Origin: Straminergon stramineum
Lineage: Eukaryota > Streptophyta > Bryopsida > Hypnales > Calliergonaceae
Direction of reading: 5' to 3'
NCBI GenBank assembly: GCA_963920665.1
Contig: OY987273.1
Coordinates: 12,898,501-12,962,500 of the forward strand
DNA: 64,000 nucleotides
Each line of letters opens with the position of its first letter. Position 1 is the stretch's first letter. Positions 37,187-49,145 of this stretch are shown here, one piece after another. The notes below the pieces were generated by a model, which made no database searches, was not told where the DNA came from, and saw only the letters and a program-made list of their open reading frames with translations. The position numbers and the translations under genes are program-made.

Positions 37187-38245
37187 TAAAATGAGTATTG
37201 TGGAACGCTAATGGATGGGGATGGATGAATGCCAAGCCGCCAAAGGAGATGAACACCATAATTACTAGTCGAGGTCCGCACACCCACCGTGATTGATGCC
37301 CATCAAGTGTCAAATTCAAATTTACGGAACCCGGGGAGGAAGCAAGGAGGAAGCAAGCGTAGTGAAGCAGCCTACAACGGCCACATCATCGACAGGCTCA
37401 ACGCCGAGGTGCAGGTGCGAGGGCCTACAACGGCCGCGTCACCGATAGTTGAGGGACGAGGCACAGGTGAGGGATGAGGCGCAGGCGCTCCCTCCACTAC
37501 AAGCTAATGCACCCTGGTCCCTCTCTCTAGAGGTTCCAACACCCCTGTGCACTCTCTCCTTCCGACCTTAGGCAAGCAAAATCAATCTTTGTCGAAAAGA
37601 ACAACACAAGATTACCCAAACATACTGTCCAAACAATGAAGGTGTGTGGTAAAGAGAGTTTGTTACCTTCTTCTTCTTTGGAATTTCTTGCAGGGGTGTT
37701 GCAATTTCATTGACCAACTCACTTGGATTGTGTAGGCGGCTACTTCTACAGAGGTTTGGGGTGGATGCAGTGGGCACCTCGGCTGCCTCCATTGTTGAGG
37801 TGAGTGATGTGGCCACAACCCCCTCCAAAAAGTTCTTGAAAATGTTGAGACTTGCACTATCCTTGTCAAGATCATGATCTCCTTCTGTTAAAGCTCCTTC
37901 TCCACTTGGAAACAGAAGACAACTATGCACACCTAAGTGAAGTGTCATGTTGCACACAAAAGATTGCTCTCAATTCCAAAGCTAAATTTTTGAACAGTCT
38001 GCATGAAGATGCCTTAGGGTTCCACGTGACAAGCAAAAGTAGGCGTCCACTTTTTTAGGGTTCCGTAGTCACGATTGTTGACTATCACTAGAATGAAGAT
38101 CTAAAACATCACGATGTTCTACAGAACATCATAACGTCCATTCCAATGTCTTCTAAGACATCTAAGAGTCCCAAGTGGCACGCCTTTTTAAACCATTTCT
38201 GTCAAAATAGATGACAACAACAGTAGTATAATATAATTTCAAAAT

Positions 38246-38600
38246 CTTGGAGGCCTGCCCATCTTTCCATATTTTATTTTATTTTATGAGGATGCTTGGA
38301 GGCCTACACATGTTTGCATATTTTAGTTTTAAATAGGAGGCTTGGAGGCCTACACATGTTTGCATATTTTAATTTCAAATAGGAGGCTTGGAGGCCTATA
38401 CATGTTTGCATATTTTAATTTCAAATAGGAGGCTTGGAGGCCTACCCATGTTTGCACATTTTTTTTAATTTTATGAAGATGCCTTGAGGCCTACCCATGT
38501 TTGCACATTTTATTTTAATTTTATGAGGATGCTTGGAGGCCTACACATGTTTGCATATTTTAGTTTTTAATAGGAGGCTTGGAGGCTTGCAAAGTTCTTT
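38246..38600. repeat. Tandem repeat, 46-50 bp x 8
   Basis: Units begin CTTGGAGGCCTACACATG at 38246, 38295, 38341, 38387, 38433, 38483, 38532 and 38578. Two length classes alternate: 46 bp ending AATAGGAGG, and 49-50 bp ending TATGAGGATG. A stray related copy lies near 38903. Confidence 0.9.
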
Positions 38601-40445
38601 CATGAGATTACTTGAAAATAGTAGAGAGATTTCAGTTTCCATATTTTTAGTTCAAATGAACATTGTCAATTTGGACACTTTCAATCAATTAAGATGTGTT
38701 AGGTCGGACATTTTTGGTCCATTCTTTGTCATTTTAGACATTTGTTTTTGAATGTGGACATAATTAGTGTATGTGGACCTGTGAATTTGGACCCTTTTAT
38801 CTTCTTTTGTTATTTTCTAAGACGGATTTGGGATACTACAAATGTGCTCATGTTTGTTTTCTTTAGTGGGATGGATGTTCCTCCTTTTGGGGTTATTGAA
38901 GTTATGAGGCCTACACATGTTTTCATATTTTTTTTATTTGGGTGCAGAACATGTCTCCATTTTTTTCCTAAGTGGGCTTTAAGGGCCTACAAATTTTTTC
39001 CTAGAAGGGCATTAGAAAATTGAAAGCATTTAGAGCGCCAAAGATGCTTCCATATTTTCTATTGAAATGAACATGATCAATTTAGACACTATCTGTCAAT
39101 TAAGACATGTTACGTACAACCTTTTGGGTCAGTTTAGGGTCATTTTAGACATGTTCCCGTCAATGCAACCCTCATTACTAAATTGTGTCCTAGCAATGTG
39201 GACATTGGTCATTGCTATTTTTTTTCCTTAGGGGAATTAAAGATGTTGGTTCTATTTTGTTTTTTCATTCTTGACTAGAATGAAGGCTCTTAAGATCACC
39301 CCTATTTCTTCCATCACATCATCAATTTCCATCAAGAGAAGTGGGTCTATGTTAATTTGCTTGTGCTTTTAGAATTGAATGACCTTAAGTACATAAAAGT
39401 AGTGGACATCCAAAAGTGCTAGGGGATCTATATATCTTGTACCCACAAATATGTTAACAGCTATGTTTTTCGTCCTGTAGAGAAATGGAAAATAGTCCTG
39501 CAAACTCCGTCTATTCTATAATGCTTGATTGGTCTGCTAAATGACATACATCATGGGATTTTTTAGTTGCCTCTAGTGAAGAAGAGATCCTTGTCTTCCC
39601 TAGACTAGTAATAGCAACAAAAGTTGGCAATCAATATCTCAAGGAATGGGAAGAGAACCACATAGTCAGCATGAATTGAAGCTCCAGGTTTGATAGGTGC
39701 AAGTCATCATTACATAGAGTAATGTCTAGTCTGACGTTGATGATAGTTTTTAATGTCAAAATTGACTTTTTTCAGATAATTCCTTGTCCATTTGGACAAA
39801 CTGTATCAATTTCATGATGGTTAATAGAATTAGACTTGTCCATTTGGACACTATGTTTTTAAAGTAATATGATATGGCATTTATCCCGGATATTTTGTAT
39901 TTCGTATTGTACAATTCATGACATGTATGTGTGCAATTTCAAATATGATGTACACCTAGTACAGTGTTAGAGGAGGTAGTCTTTGTGTTTGGCTTACAAT
40001 ATAATGAGTGAAATGAATGTGCTTGTTTAGGGTCTTTATTTGGAAAGTAGTAGTATCATGGATGCACATGCTGGCATGTTTAGAACAAGGATTATGTGTC
40101 CAAAAAGAAGTCTACTTTGACTTTCTAGAGTATAGAAAATTGCTTTGGTAGACCACATCCCATTTGTCCTTCATGTCTATGAAGATGTTTTTTCCTTGTT
40201 GCTGGACATAGTACGTCTTTTATAGTGTCCATGATAGCATTGTGAAGTCAACTATGGCAGGCTTCTAGAAGCTATGTGTATGGCAGTTTGCCACTTCCAA
40301 TGTTCACTTTTGTGATGGTTTTGTGCAAAACCAAAGTCCTAACGTGTTGCATGTGTCTCATTGCATCTTGTGGCAATAGGAGGGCTTCTTCAACTTTCTT
40401 CCAAGGCTCTTAGCATAATGTGAAGCTAAAGAAGCATATACAACC

Positions 40446-43400
40446 ATGGTGCGTGAAGCACCACTACGAGGGGCACGAATTAGAATCAATCACGATGGTC
40501 GAGTTCTTCGCCACATTCCCGTGTCAGACCTCATCTTTCAAACAGAGTTGAGGGTGGCAACGGAGATGGATTTGCGGAATTACCGTTGCCCTTGCCGGAC
40601 CTGTCATGGAGGGTCACACCGTGCCATAGATACTATTAGAAAACATCTTCGTGAGAGGGGTCGAGATGACTTCCTTATGAAGTTGATGGTTGGAGGGGAC
40701 CCTCCAGATGGTTATCCTCATAATGGCATTTGGGTAGAAGACCAAGCTTATAGTGACAATGTCATTGACAATGACGCAAATATTGAAGGCAACAACATTG
40801 GCGTTGCAGACAATATCCAAGACAGTGAAATGGAGGATGACAATGTTGACTTTGTACCACATGACGAAGACAATGCAATGGATGTTGGACATGATGTCGA
40901 ATGGCAAGTCTTAGAGGCTTTTGATCATGGCGACACATTGCATGCAGCTACCATGGCATTTGAGCCCATCCTTGAGTCCGTAGAGGCGGATGAAGAAGAT
41001 GATAGAGTGGATAATATGGAACGTCTATACGAGCATGCCACCACCCTAGTGTACCTAGATGTAACTTGTAGCATTCTCTCAGCCACCATCATCATCATGA
41101 ATATGTGTGCAGTCCTTCGTGTGAGTAACAAGTTTGCGGATGAATTGTTGCAGTATTTGTCATTAGACTTGCTACCAGAAGGCAATAACATGCCAAGTAG
41201 CCATTATGAGGCTAAGAAGATGATGAAGAAGTTGGGCCTAGAGTACAACAACATCCATGCTTGTCCAAGTGGATGTGTGCTATACGAGGCGGAGCATGCA
41301 AAGCTGAGCACTTGTCCTAAGTGCACAAAATCACGATGGTTGGAGGGCTCAAATTCCATACCAACGAGAGTAATTCGGCATTTTCCCTTGATTCCAAGGT
41401 TGAGACGTATGTTTCGATCTTTAGAGTTGGCCTAGATGTTGACCGGTTGGACAAAGCATGTCAGTGAAGATGGTGTCATGTGTTCAGTGGTGGATAGCCC
41501 CGCTTGGAAGCATGTCAATTTAGACCCTGTCTTTGCCAGCTTTGGTGCTGAAGACAGGAATTTACGTCTGGCATTGGCATTGGATGGCGTGAACCCTTTC
41601 AAATTGAGCAACACCACTTGGTCTACATGGCCCGTGCTCATTTTGATTTATAACTTTGAGCCATGGTTTGTAACTAAGAAGTTCTTTATTTCATTGAGCA
41701 TTCTCATTTCAGGGAAACATTCCCCAACTTCAAAGAACTTGGATGTGTTTCTGCGACCAATACTTCAGGAGCTACAAGCACTTTGGCAAGGGGTTGCAAC
41801 GCAAGATTTCTCTAAACCTGTAGGTTCAAGGCAGTTCATCATGCAGGGGTTGTTGTTGTGGACTATCTCTGATTTTCCAACGTACGGCCTCATCTCCAGT
41901 CTTTGTTGCAAGGGTTATAGAGGATGTCCAGATTGTGGACTTGAGAGAGATTCTAGAATGGCACGGACAGGTGATGTCCGCGCAGATTGAAGTGTAAGAG
42001 GGTCGAAGATTGTTTATGGTGGCATACGCAGGTATTTACGTCGTAATCATCCATACCGTCGAAATCTTTGGTTCAATGGTCGTACAGAGCATTGTGGTAG
42101 ACCAGCTCGAATGATCGGAGAAGACGTCGTCCGATATGCTGCATTGCAGCAATCATATCTGGATTTGGGTGGGAAAGAAGATGGACCAGACGACCCGGTT
42201 CATTTTACTAGGGTCAAAAGGCTTTGTGCTTTATATGAACTTGATTACTTTTAGGTGAGCATTTTCTAGTTTCTATAACTTAGATTGTACGTTGACGCAC
42301 TTGTGATGTAAATTCCGATGTTGTAGATGCCGTAGGTGTGCACAGTTGTACTCTATGTCTAACAATGAAGATGTCCACTTCTGCAGCATCTTCTGGAACG
42401 GCACATTTTGGACGTCATGCACTATGAGAAGAATTTGTGTGAGAATATAGTGAAGACGCTTCTTGCTATGAACGACAACCCTGGAAGTCAAGTTGATGCA
42501 CAAGAGTTGGGGATTCGCAAAGAAATTTGGGTACAAGATCCACGTTGTTGACAAGATGATTTTTACATGCCCCATGTGCCTTACATCATGACCCCAGAAG
42601 AGCGAACGGAATTCATGGACATTATATGCAAAATTCGCACCCCAACAAACTACATCGAGTCCATTCACAAATGATTCCAAGATGGAAGACTTCAGTACAT
42701 GAAGACACATGACTACCACGTGCTTATGCAACAAGTGAGCCACACAATCCCATGATAGTTGTTATAAGTGAATGTTGTCTACAGAATCCACCAATGAAAA
42801 CGTATACAAAATCCACCAGTGGGCTCACCATGAGCATGCTTTGTCCATGATACTGTTGTAGTAGACACTGTGCTGGAAGTGTTGTTGTTTGTTACAACAC
42901 TCAGCTGGATAGACTGTGCCTGACTACGCTAGTTGAATAGACATAGAGCTTGTCCATTTCAATGAAAACTTTCCTGTTAGATGTCTATGGTTGAAGTGGA
43001 AGCCTTCAATTAGGTGATTTAGGTCACATAATAGGCCACATGTCTTTAATGAAGTAATTTATGTTGCATGCAAATTTTACTGGTGGTAGTCCAAAACATC
43101 TTGGATGAGAACGTGAGACTGGCTATTATAAAAATTAGTAGAGTCTTCCAACGACTATGTGAAAAAGAAATCAGAGAGGCAGACAAAGATGACGTCATGG
43201 ATGATGTGATCATGGCAATATGCTTGTTGGAAAAGGAGTTTCCAACAACTTTTTTGAACATCATGACACATCTTCCACTACACCTAGTGCAACAATTATT
43301 TGTATGTGGACCAGTGCATTGCAGATGGATGTATCCTATAGAACGGTACATGAAGACACTCAAAGATTATGTCCACACATATGCACGACCAGGAGGCAGC

Positions 43401-44773
43401 ATAGCAGAAGGATATCACAATGAAGACACTCTTGGCTTTTGCACGGAGTACATGAAAGATTTTCGAGGAACGCAGCAGCAGGTATGGGACGTAGAAGAAG
43501 ACCCCATCATGAATAATGAGGTCATATGGAGCAAGGCACCAAAGAAGCGCCCCATGTCAGATGAATTGCGTTTGTTGGTACATGCATTTGTCATTGACAA
43601 CGTCGCGTGCTTGGAGTCTTGGTGCAAGTAAGTTGAACAATGTCAATAATGATGTTCTTGTGTCAATTGTGATGTTGTCTCTGTACTATCCGTGTGTTTG
43701 ACAAGATACTTTGCATTCTCGAGGAACGTCTTATGTCTGAATGATTTTAGGGCATCCTAGATTCCTTTCATCACTGTCTTGCATATTAGTAATTGGAATT
43801 TATTACCAATGCTCTTGGATACAGCGTGAAAAACAACTTAGTTTGAATGCGGGTGTTGCTCACTAAACATATGCCAACTCTTTGCACTTCATATTGGAGA
43901 TCTTTTTAAAATATGTAGAGGGTTGATTCCATGAATAGGGAGTACATTGAGGCAAGGAGTCAAAGATGGGAGCAGCACAAAGAGTTTCATCGGCATTCAA
44001 GGCGTTCACATCCTTGGAGAACTATCTAGTATCCTCAAGAATTGAGTGACTTCCCCCCTTTCACGCAATGGTTGACATCTACCATGAAAGAAGCACAACG
44101 TTCTGGACGTCATGTTGAGCAAGATGTATTGTAGTACTCGCAACCCCCTCAATGAAATGCAACATCACATCATCAAATGTATTGTCATGGTATGCATCTG
44201 CACGTCCGTAGTGTGGAAGGTGGTCTTGTTACACAAGATTCATGTGTTGTCGCATCTTTTCGTCAGCAATGTCGTTGGGGTCTTTTGAATAGGAGGCCTC
44301 GTGAAGTTTCATAGGAGTATGTAGGATACATTGAGGAAATATTGGTTTTAGATTACCGAAATCATTGTGTTACCATTTTGCTTTGCAATTGGGTGCGTGG
44401 GACTCGAGACGCTCGTTTTCCAAATATTGAACGGGACCGGTACGGCTTTAGTATGGCAAACTTCAATAACATGGACGGGCAGGTCCATGTTGATTCATTT
44501 GCCTTTCTACTTCATTGCCAGCAAGTGTTTTTCTTAGATGATCGGCATCAACGAGGGTGGAAAGTAGTGTGCCAAATTGATGTTAGAGGAAGACGTAGAG
44601 CAATCCACTTTGATGAAGACACTCCAAACATTCTGTAATTGCGAAACGATGGTGACTTTGCTGGCTTGCAGCTAGTGGCAACTGAATCAGACCCTATTAG
44701 ACATCCCATGGATGTTGAAGAAGACGTTAGAGACATCCTTGGAAACAATGTTGTGTCCGACGATGAAGCTTGA
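40446..44773 (+). pseudogene. CACTA family A TNP2 transposase, left copy, four exons, decayed
   Basis: ATG in ACCATGGTGCG. Exon 1, 40446-42254: N-terminal Cys-rich CPCRTCHGG, acidic region, CPSGCVLYEAEHAKLSTCPKC, and the Transposase_21 core (FKLSNTTWSTWPVLIL, FVTKKFFISLSIL). Exon 2, 42387-42734: HILDVMHYEKNLCENI to HDYHVLMQQ. Exon 3, about 43080-43627: DUF4218 (HCRWMYPIERYMKTLKDY). Exon 4, 43921-44773: DUF4216 (GYIEEILVLDY, FLLHCQQVFFLDD). The exon 3/4 splice restores WCKVDSMN exactly. Ten stops and no frameshift: 41433, 41988, 42252, 42549, 42672, 44027, 44132, 44153, 44312 and 44636. The breaks recur in the right copy. Confidence 0.88.
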
Positions 44774-45950
44774 TTGACATTGTCCCTTGTACACGTAGCA
44801 TAGGGTCGCCTAACACATAGCCGTCTGTGCGGACATCATGAGAATATTGTAGACAATATGTATGTCTTAGTGCATGTTTTAGTGCATGTTTTAGTGCTCC
44901 CAAAACATTCATATGACATTGCCAATTTGCATTGAAGGTGCCTCATGTGAACCCTCTACGCAATGCATGTCTTTGTAGTTTTCCACATCATCATACTCCT
45001 CCATGCCACTTGTTCTTATAACTTTTATATCAGACTATTAAGAGCACTCATGAACCTTCCCCTATGGACATTTATAGTTGGAAATCATCTTCCATGGTGA
45101 ACACCCTAAACATCATAGTAAAGTTTCATGCTTTAGACATTGCATAAGCTAAATTCTTGTGAATTCAATGCACGTCATCTCAGACAAACATACCTTATGT
45201 TGAAGTGCACATGTGCAAGACAATGAAGATTGCCATGCCCCATTGAATGTCTTAGGGAATGTCCGTATTGCCTTATCCTAATCTCATCATCAGCATCCTC
45301 TTGTTTCATGCGCCTCAATGTAAACACCCGAATATTAATAGGAAGATCACCCTCAACGCCAATAGGTCCTCTAAGACATCATTTACAACATTAAACGTCT
45401 ACGTGGATGTCTTCTGGGACGTCTTGAAGTTGCTCATGGCAATCCAGAGAAGGCCATTAGAATGGTTAAACTAAGAAATTGCTAACGTGGCAGTGTCTAC
45501 CAAGTCAGCATCTTGTTTGCCACGTCAGCTTTGGACCATGTCATCTACCACGTCATCACTTTTTAACATACCTTGCCCAAAAAATGTTGCCCAACTCTTT
45601 TTTTCAAGTGGGCAGCGTTGTTATTTAAAAATATAATAATGTAAATGAAAATTACCCATGGTCAAAGTGGGTCCCCATTGCTGACGTGTCAAATATTGTT
45701 TTTTCAGACAACCATTTGAACATGATGATGTCATGCACCATCTCAACGTCAAAGTGGATGCAAATAGCAACACCACCGTGTTTTTTCACGTGAATTTCAC
45801 TTTTTTCATCTCCAACATCCACTTCAACCCCTAGTAGACGTAGAGATGCACAAGAGGACATGTAGACACCAAGTTGGACATGAAATGTCCAGGCCTTAGG
45901 CAAGAGCATGGCAAGGCCCAACATTAAAAAAAACATAATCTCTTCCTGTA
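44774..45950. other. 3' noncoding end of CACTA family A
   Basis: AGACAT/ATGTCT words at 44850-45430 and TGCCACGTCAGC-type words at 45485-45560. A 94-codon minus-strand open frame (45652-45936) is present in both arms, but I see nothing to support it as a gene. Inner end resembles (T/C)ACAGGAAGA, not a classical CACTA terminus. Confidence 0.45.
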
Positions 45951-46228
45951 TTATTAGAAGATTGCAAATTTGGGTTCAAAATTGAAAATTATTTGATTTA
46001 TTTTGAATAAACTAGACATGTTGGACAATGGAGATTGCAAAGGTTATAAAATCCAAAAAGCCACAATATCATTGATGAATGATGAAGTGAAAGAATATAA
46101 GGTTGAAGGGTGAGATTGACTTAAGTATTCTGAATTCTTAAAGTTCCATTGTTTCGTCATTTAGCAAAATGGATTTTAGCCATGTTTTATTGAATTATTG
46201 TTTGATAGGATTTGAATAAAGTTCCTTT

Positions 46229-46938
46229 TCAACCCAAAATGCCCGAAGGACAAACTTCAAGTGTTCCGACAACTTTGAAGTTAAATAAAATCAAACCAAA
46301 ATACCAAATTGCTACTATTATTAGTTTATATTTTAATTAATTGTGGAAAATTGCTTTGGAGTCTCGTTTTAGGATCAACAAGGTGAACAAGCCAATTTTA
46401 TTATCTTAAAAATGAATGATTATTTTTTTTCTATTGAAGACTTTGTGCAAGGATGCCCATTGCAATCTTCACTTCCCGTAGTGTTGAGGGCTCTTGGAAA
46501 TTAGCTTCAAAATACACTCGATCTAAGGTCTTCCAGAAAAAATCACAAGAAAAATTCATTTAAAAAAATCAAAGATGAGATTTTGATTTTTTATATTTTT
46601 GAAAAGACATGAGTTCATCAGGTTTGTGCATGCTAACTTGCTAAGCCCTATAATTCTTTTAGTCATTTAGTGACAAACTTTTGAGAATTTACATGCAAAT
46701 AGAGAAATGAAAAAACTTCATATTTTTTACACCCTCATGACCAAACATACAAATCTTTCATTCTGAAAGTGATATTGTTATGGTTTTTTTTCCTATGTGA
46801 TCTCTAACATGTCTAGTTTGAATTTGTATCATTACAATTCAAATAAAATTGGTATAATTTATTAAAATGTTGAGTTTGTGTTCAATTTAGAGCAAATTTC
46901 AAGAAGCTCCACACAAGCCTTGGGCATTTAGGGGTTAA
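46229..46938. mobile_element. AT-rich TIR element S1, about 710 bp
   Basis: Left end reads TTCAACCCAAAATGCCCGAAGG. Right end, reverse-complemented, reads TTAACCCCTAAATGCCCAAGG. The interior matches S2 (54669 onward) in the same order and orientation along most of its length. No coding frame. No target duplication could be fixed. Confidence 0.6.
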
Positions 46939-47278
46939 GATAGAATGATAGATAAACACATCACCTTTCCTAGAAATCTAAAAATCTAAAATGTTATTGT
47001 TCTTTCAATCCTTACACGGGAGAGAAAGTTATAACACATTGACCCAACTACACAACACCTGAAGAAGACTTGGTTTTTAACTTTTAGTTTGGCATTCACC
47101 AAAAAATCCTCAAAGGACCTTAGATTTAAACCAAAAGATTTCAAAAAAGACATATTTTACATATATAAAATGCTTTAAATCATTCCCTCTTAGATTTGTT
47201 CTGTAAAACTTAGAGAGAACCTTAATTTCTAAGTGATTAGAGGATGTTTTGAATTAAATAATTCGTAGAATTCATTAG

Positions 47279-47868
47279 TTAACCCCTAAAGGACCAAGGC
47301 CAATTTTTGGTGAAAAAACACTCAAAACCGTCATTTCTATTGCATTCATGCTAGGGAACTAAAAGAAACTTTTTTTAGAATCTAATGGTAGGATCTCATA
47401 CTTTACTTGTCTCAAACCAAGTGGTAAAAATTTCAGGGTTTAGGACCGTGTAGATCAAAATATATTAGCATTCAAAGTTATTTTTTCAAGGAGATGCTCA
47501 TATTGTCCGGAAAACAAGATTGTTCATAACTTTCACATTACCAATGTACATGGAATGAATCAAAGCTTGACATGTAGACAAGAATATAATTTCTAAGAGC
47601 AAAAAATTTGAAAAATGTAATTTCAAATTTTTGTGAATTTATTTTTCTACTTGGTGATGTGAAAATTATGTTTAAGATGGCATAACTTTTTCTCCTGGGC
47701 ACCAATTGAAATAAAAATTATATTCCCACAAAGGCACGAACCTAATCCTTTTTTCTATCTTATAAGAAAGTTTTAAAAAGTTTCAGTAAAAATTGAGGTC
47801 CTAGGAAGTAGGAACTTGCTCAAAATCCATTTTGTCCCACAAGAGGACAATGGTCCTTTAGGGGTAAA
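47279..47868. mobile_element. AT-rich TIR element S3, about 590 bp
   Basis: Begins TTAACCCCTAAAGGACCA and ends with the inverse of TTTACCCCTAAAGGACCA. Its terminus type matches S1 and S2, but the interior differs. 46939-47278 and 47869-48690 are AT-rich with nothing else recognised. Confidence 0.55.
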
Positions 47869-48699
47869 CTCCATTTTAGGATGAATGATTTTTTGTCCTC
47901 ACCCTCTTGAAAGAGAACACACTCATTGGCATAACAATCTCATAGTTCACATTAGCATCTGTTAATTAGTTAGAATGTCCTAGAATCTTTAACCTATGTG
48001 TAGTGAACAAATTTTGTAAGAGTGAAACTTTGAGTGTCTTTGTTGATATATTTAATTCACACTTTGAACTCAATGTTTGATCATGCATTTATGTAGAGTT
48101 AGTAATTCTAAGCCCTTCATTAAAAAAATAAAAATTGAAGTGAAAAGGGCTCAAAGTCTAAATAATTAATAAATATAATAGGGAAATATGCAGAAGTGGA
48201 AAACCATGTTTTGTTCACTTTACATATCATAATATTGCAATCTACATTGTTGAAGGCTTTAAAGATTCTTCCACACATTGTCATTTTTAGTTTGTCACGG
48301 TACTATAATATAAGATGTAAATAGTTAAACATTCCCTCGCCCCTAAATGGAAAAAATAATTCTTTGGTTCTTCACTATTATTATTTATCAATGCTATGTA
48401 ACTAATATAACTGTCAATTTTGAGTGGTTTCTTAAGAAACAATGGGTTGTGAACTAAAGGGATTATGTGTTGCAAATAGAGTCATACTTCGCTTTTGGTG
48501 TTACGGACCTTTATGTTTGTGGAAAAAAATGATTTACAAGGAAGATGCACTTTAGATTTCCAATGAAAAAATTTGAAATGGGATTTGTAAAGTTTAATTT
48601 GGATCCATCAAGTCTTTGTTGAATTTGCTTTTTGTCTTTCATTTCGTAGTTTGATTGTTTGAACTTTGAAGATTCACTAACTATGCATTAGGAGAGTGA

Positions 48700-48800
48700 G
48701 CCCCGCCCACCCTCCGCTCGTGTGTCCATTGCCCTGTTTGCCGTCTGCTTGTTCGTCAACCGCCCGTCCTCCAATGGGTGCTCCACCGGGCTAATAGACC
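48700..48800. promoter_or_regulatory. GC-rich patch upstream of the 49146 gene
   Basis: A C-rich island (CCGCCCACCCTCCGCTCG, ACCGCCCGTCC) in otherwise AT-rich DNA, upstream of a TATA-like box and gene. Comparable patches are at 22335-22375, 51757-51840 and 55310-55400. Confidence 0.4.
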
Positions 48801-48922
48801 TTCCATCCGCTCCAATCGTTCGGACTGTGCAATGTGACAAGTCAAGGCATATTGGCCGCTAGATCTTCCCGTCTGTTGTCTGCTTGTTCGATTCAGACAA
48901 CGATGTCAACCAAGGTAGATGA

Positions 48923-48940
48923 TATAAAGGGAGGCGCGGA
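48923..48940 (+). promoter_or_regulatory. TATA-like box followed by a GGCGCGGAC word
   Basis: GATATAAAGG followed at once by GAGGCGCGGAC, about 220 bp upstream of the ATG at 49146. It resembles the TATA plus GC-word arrangement at 18560-18797. Confidence 0.45.
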
Positions 48941-49145
48941 CGACACAGTCTGCATAGTTGTTTGCCTTTTGGAGTGGGTTGATCCAGCACCAATTGGTAT
49001 CTGCATGCCCCTTCCGACTTGGAGTGTGATCAATTGTGAATGAATTAACTTAATTTACTCATAATTTTTTCATCACCTTCTAAATTTATAAATTTATAAA
49101 TTTCTCATTTGAACTTTGGATTAAGAGACAACAAGACGGGTTACC

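Larger units (their letters stand above)
32495..37960 (-). pseudogene. CACTA family A TnpA-like gene (Transposase_24-like), several exons
   Basis: Coding-like blocks in order on the minus strand. 37957-37663: acidic, then SSRLHNPSELVNEIA and KKKK before GTAACA. About 35110-34770: SFKIANEACTRAMTWPGNF and an acidic tail. About 34510-34165: MSEYGDSSSSDDDPDTLM, YEKAVEYLANDVKSFAKDL. About 34010-33715: LEINPGWYAQFVTKTLIN, VWETLKAKRKSAKAQEK. About 33500-32955: DIEGVRARTSKIRGRLAEM and an acidic region. About 32797-32495: basic Pro/Thr-rich end. The arrangement and the K-rich NETQ block fit En/Spm-type TnpA proteins. Exon limits are approximate. It is divergent from TNP2-A at 40446. The long intron contains two tandem arrays. 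Confidence 0.5.
39504..45950 (+). repeat. Large inverted repeat, left arm (CACTA family A)
   Basis: Every position x here pairs with 103504-x in the right arm, with no indel across 6447 bp. It ends inward at TCTTCCTGT, after which sequence similarity stops. The left limit given is only where the right arm leaves the window, so the repeat may extend further left. It contains the TNP2-A gene and noncoding GACAT-rich sequence. Confidence 0.95.

Noticed and set aside
37496..37512. CACTACAAGC as the left terminus of CACTA family A
   Set aside because: No matching inverted terminus or 3-bp duplication was found at 45950, and the match to the consensus is short.
45652..45936. 94-codon open frame conserved in both arms
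   Set aside because: Its conservation follows from arm identity, and there is no recognised motif or independent homologue.
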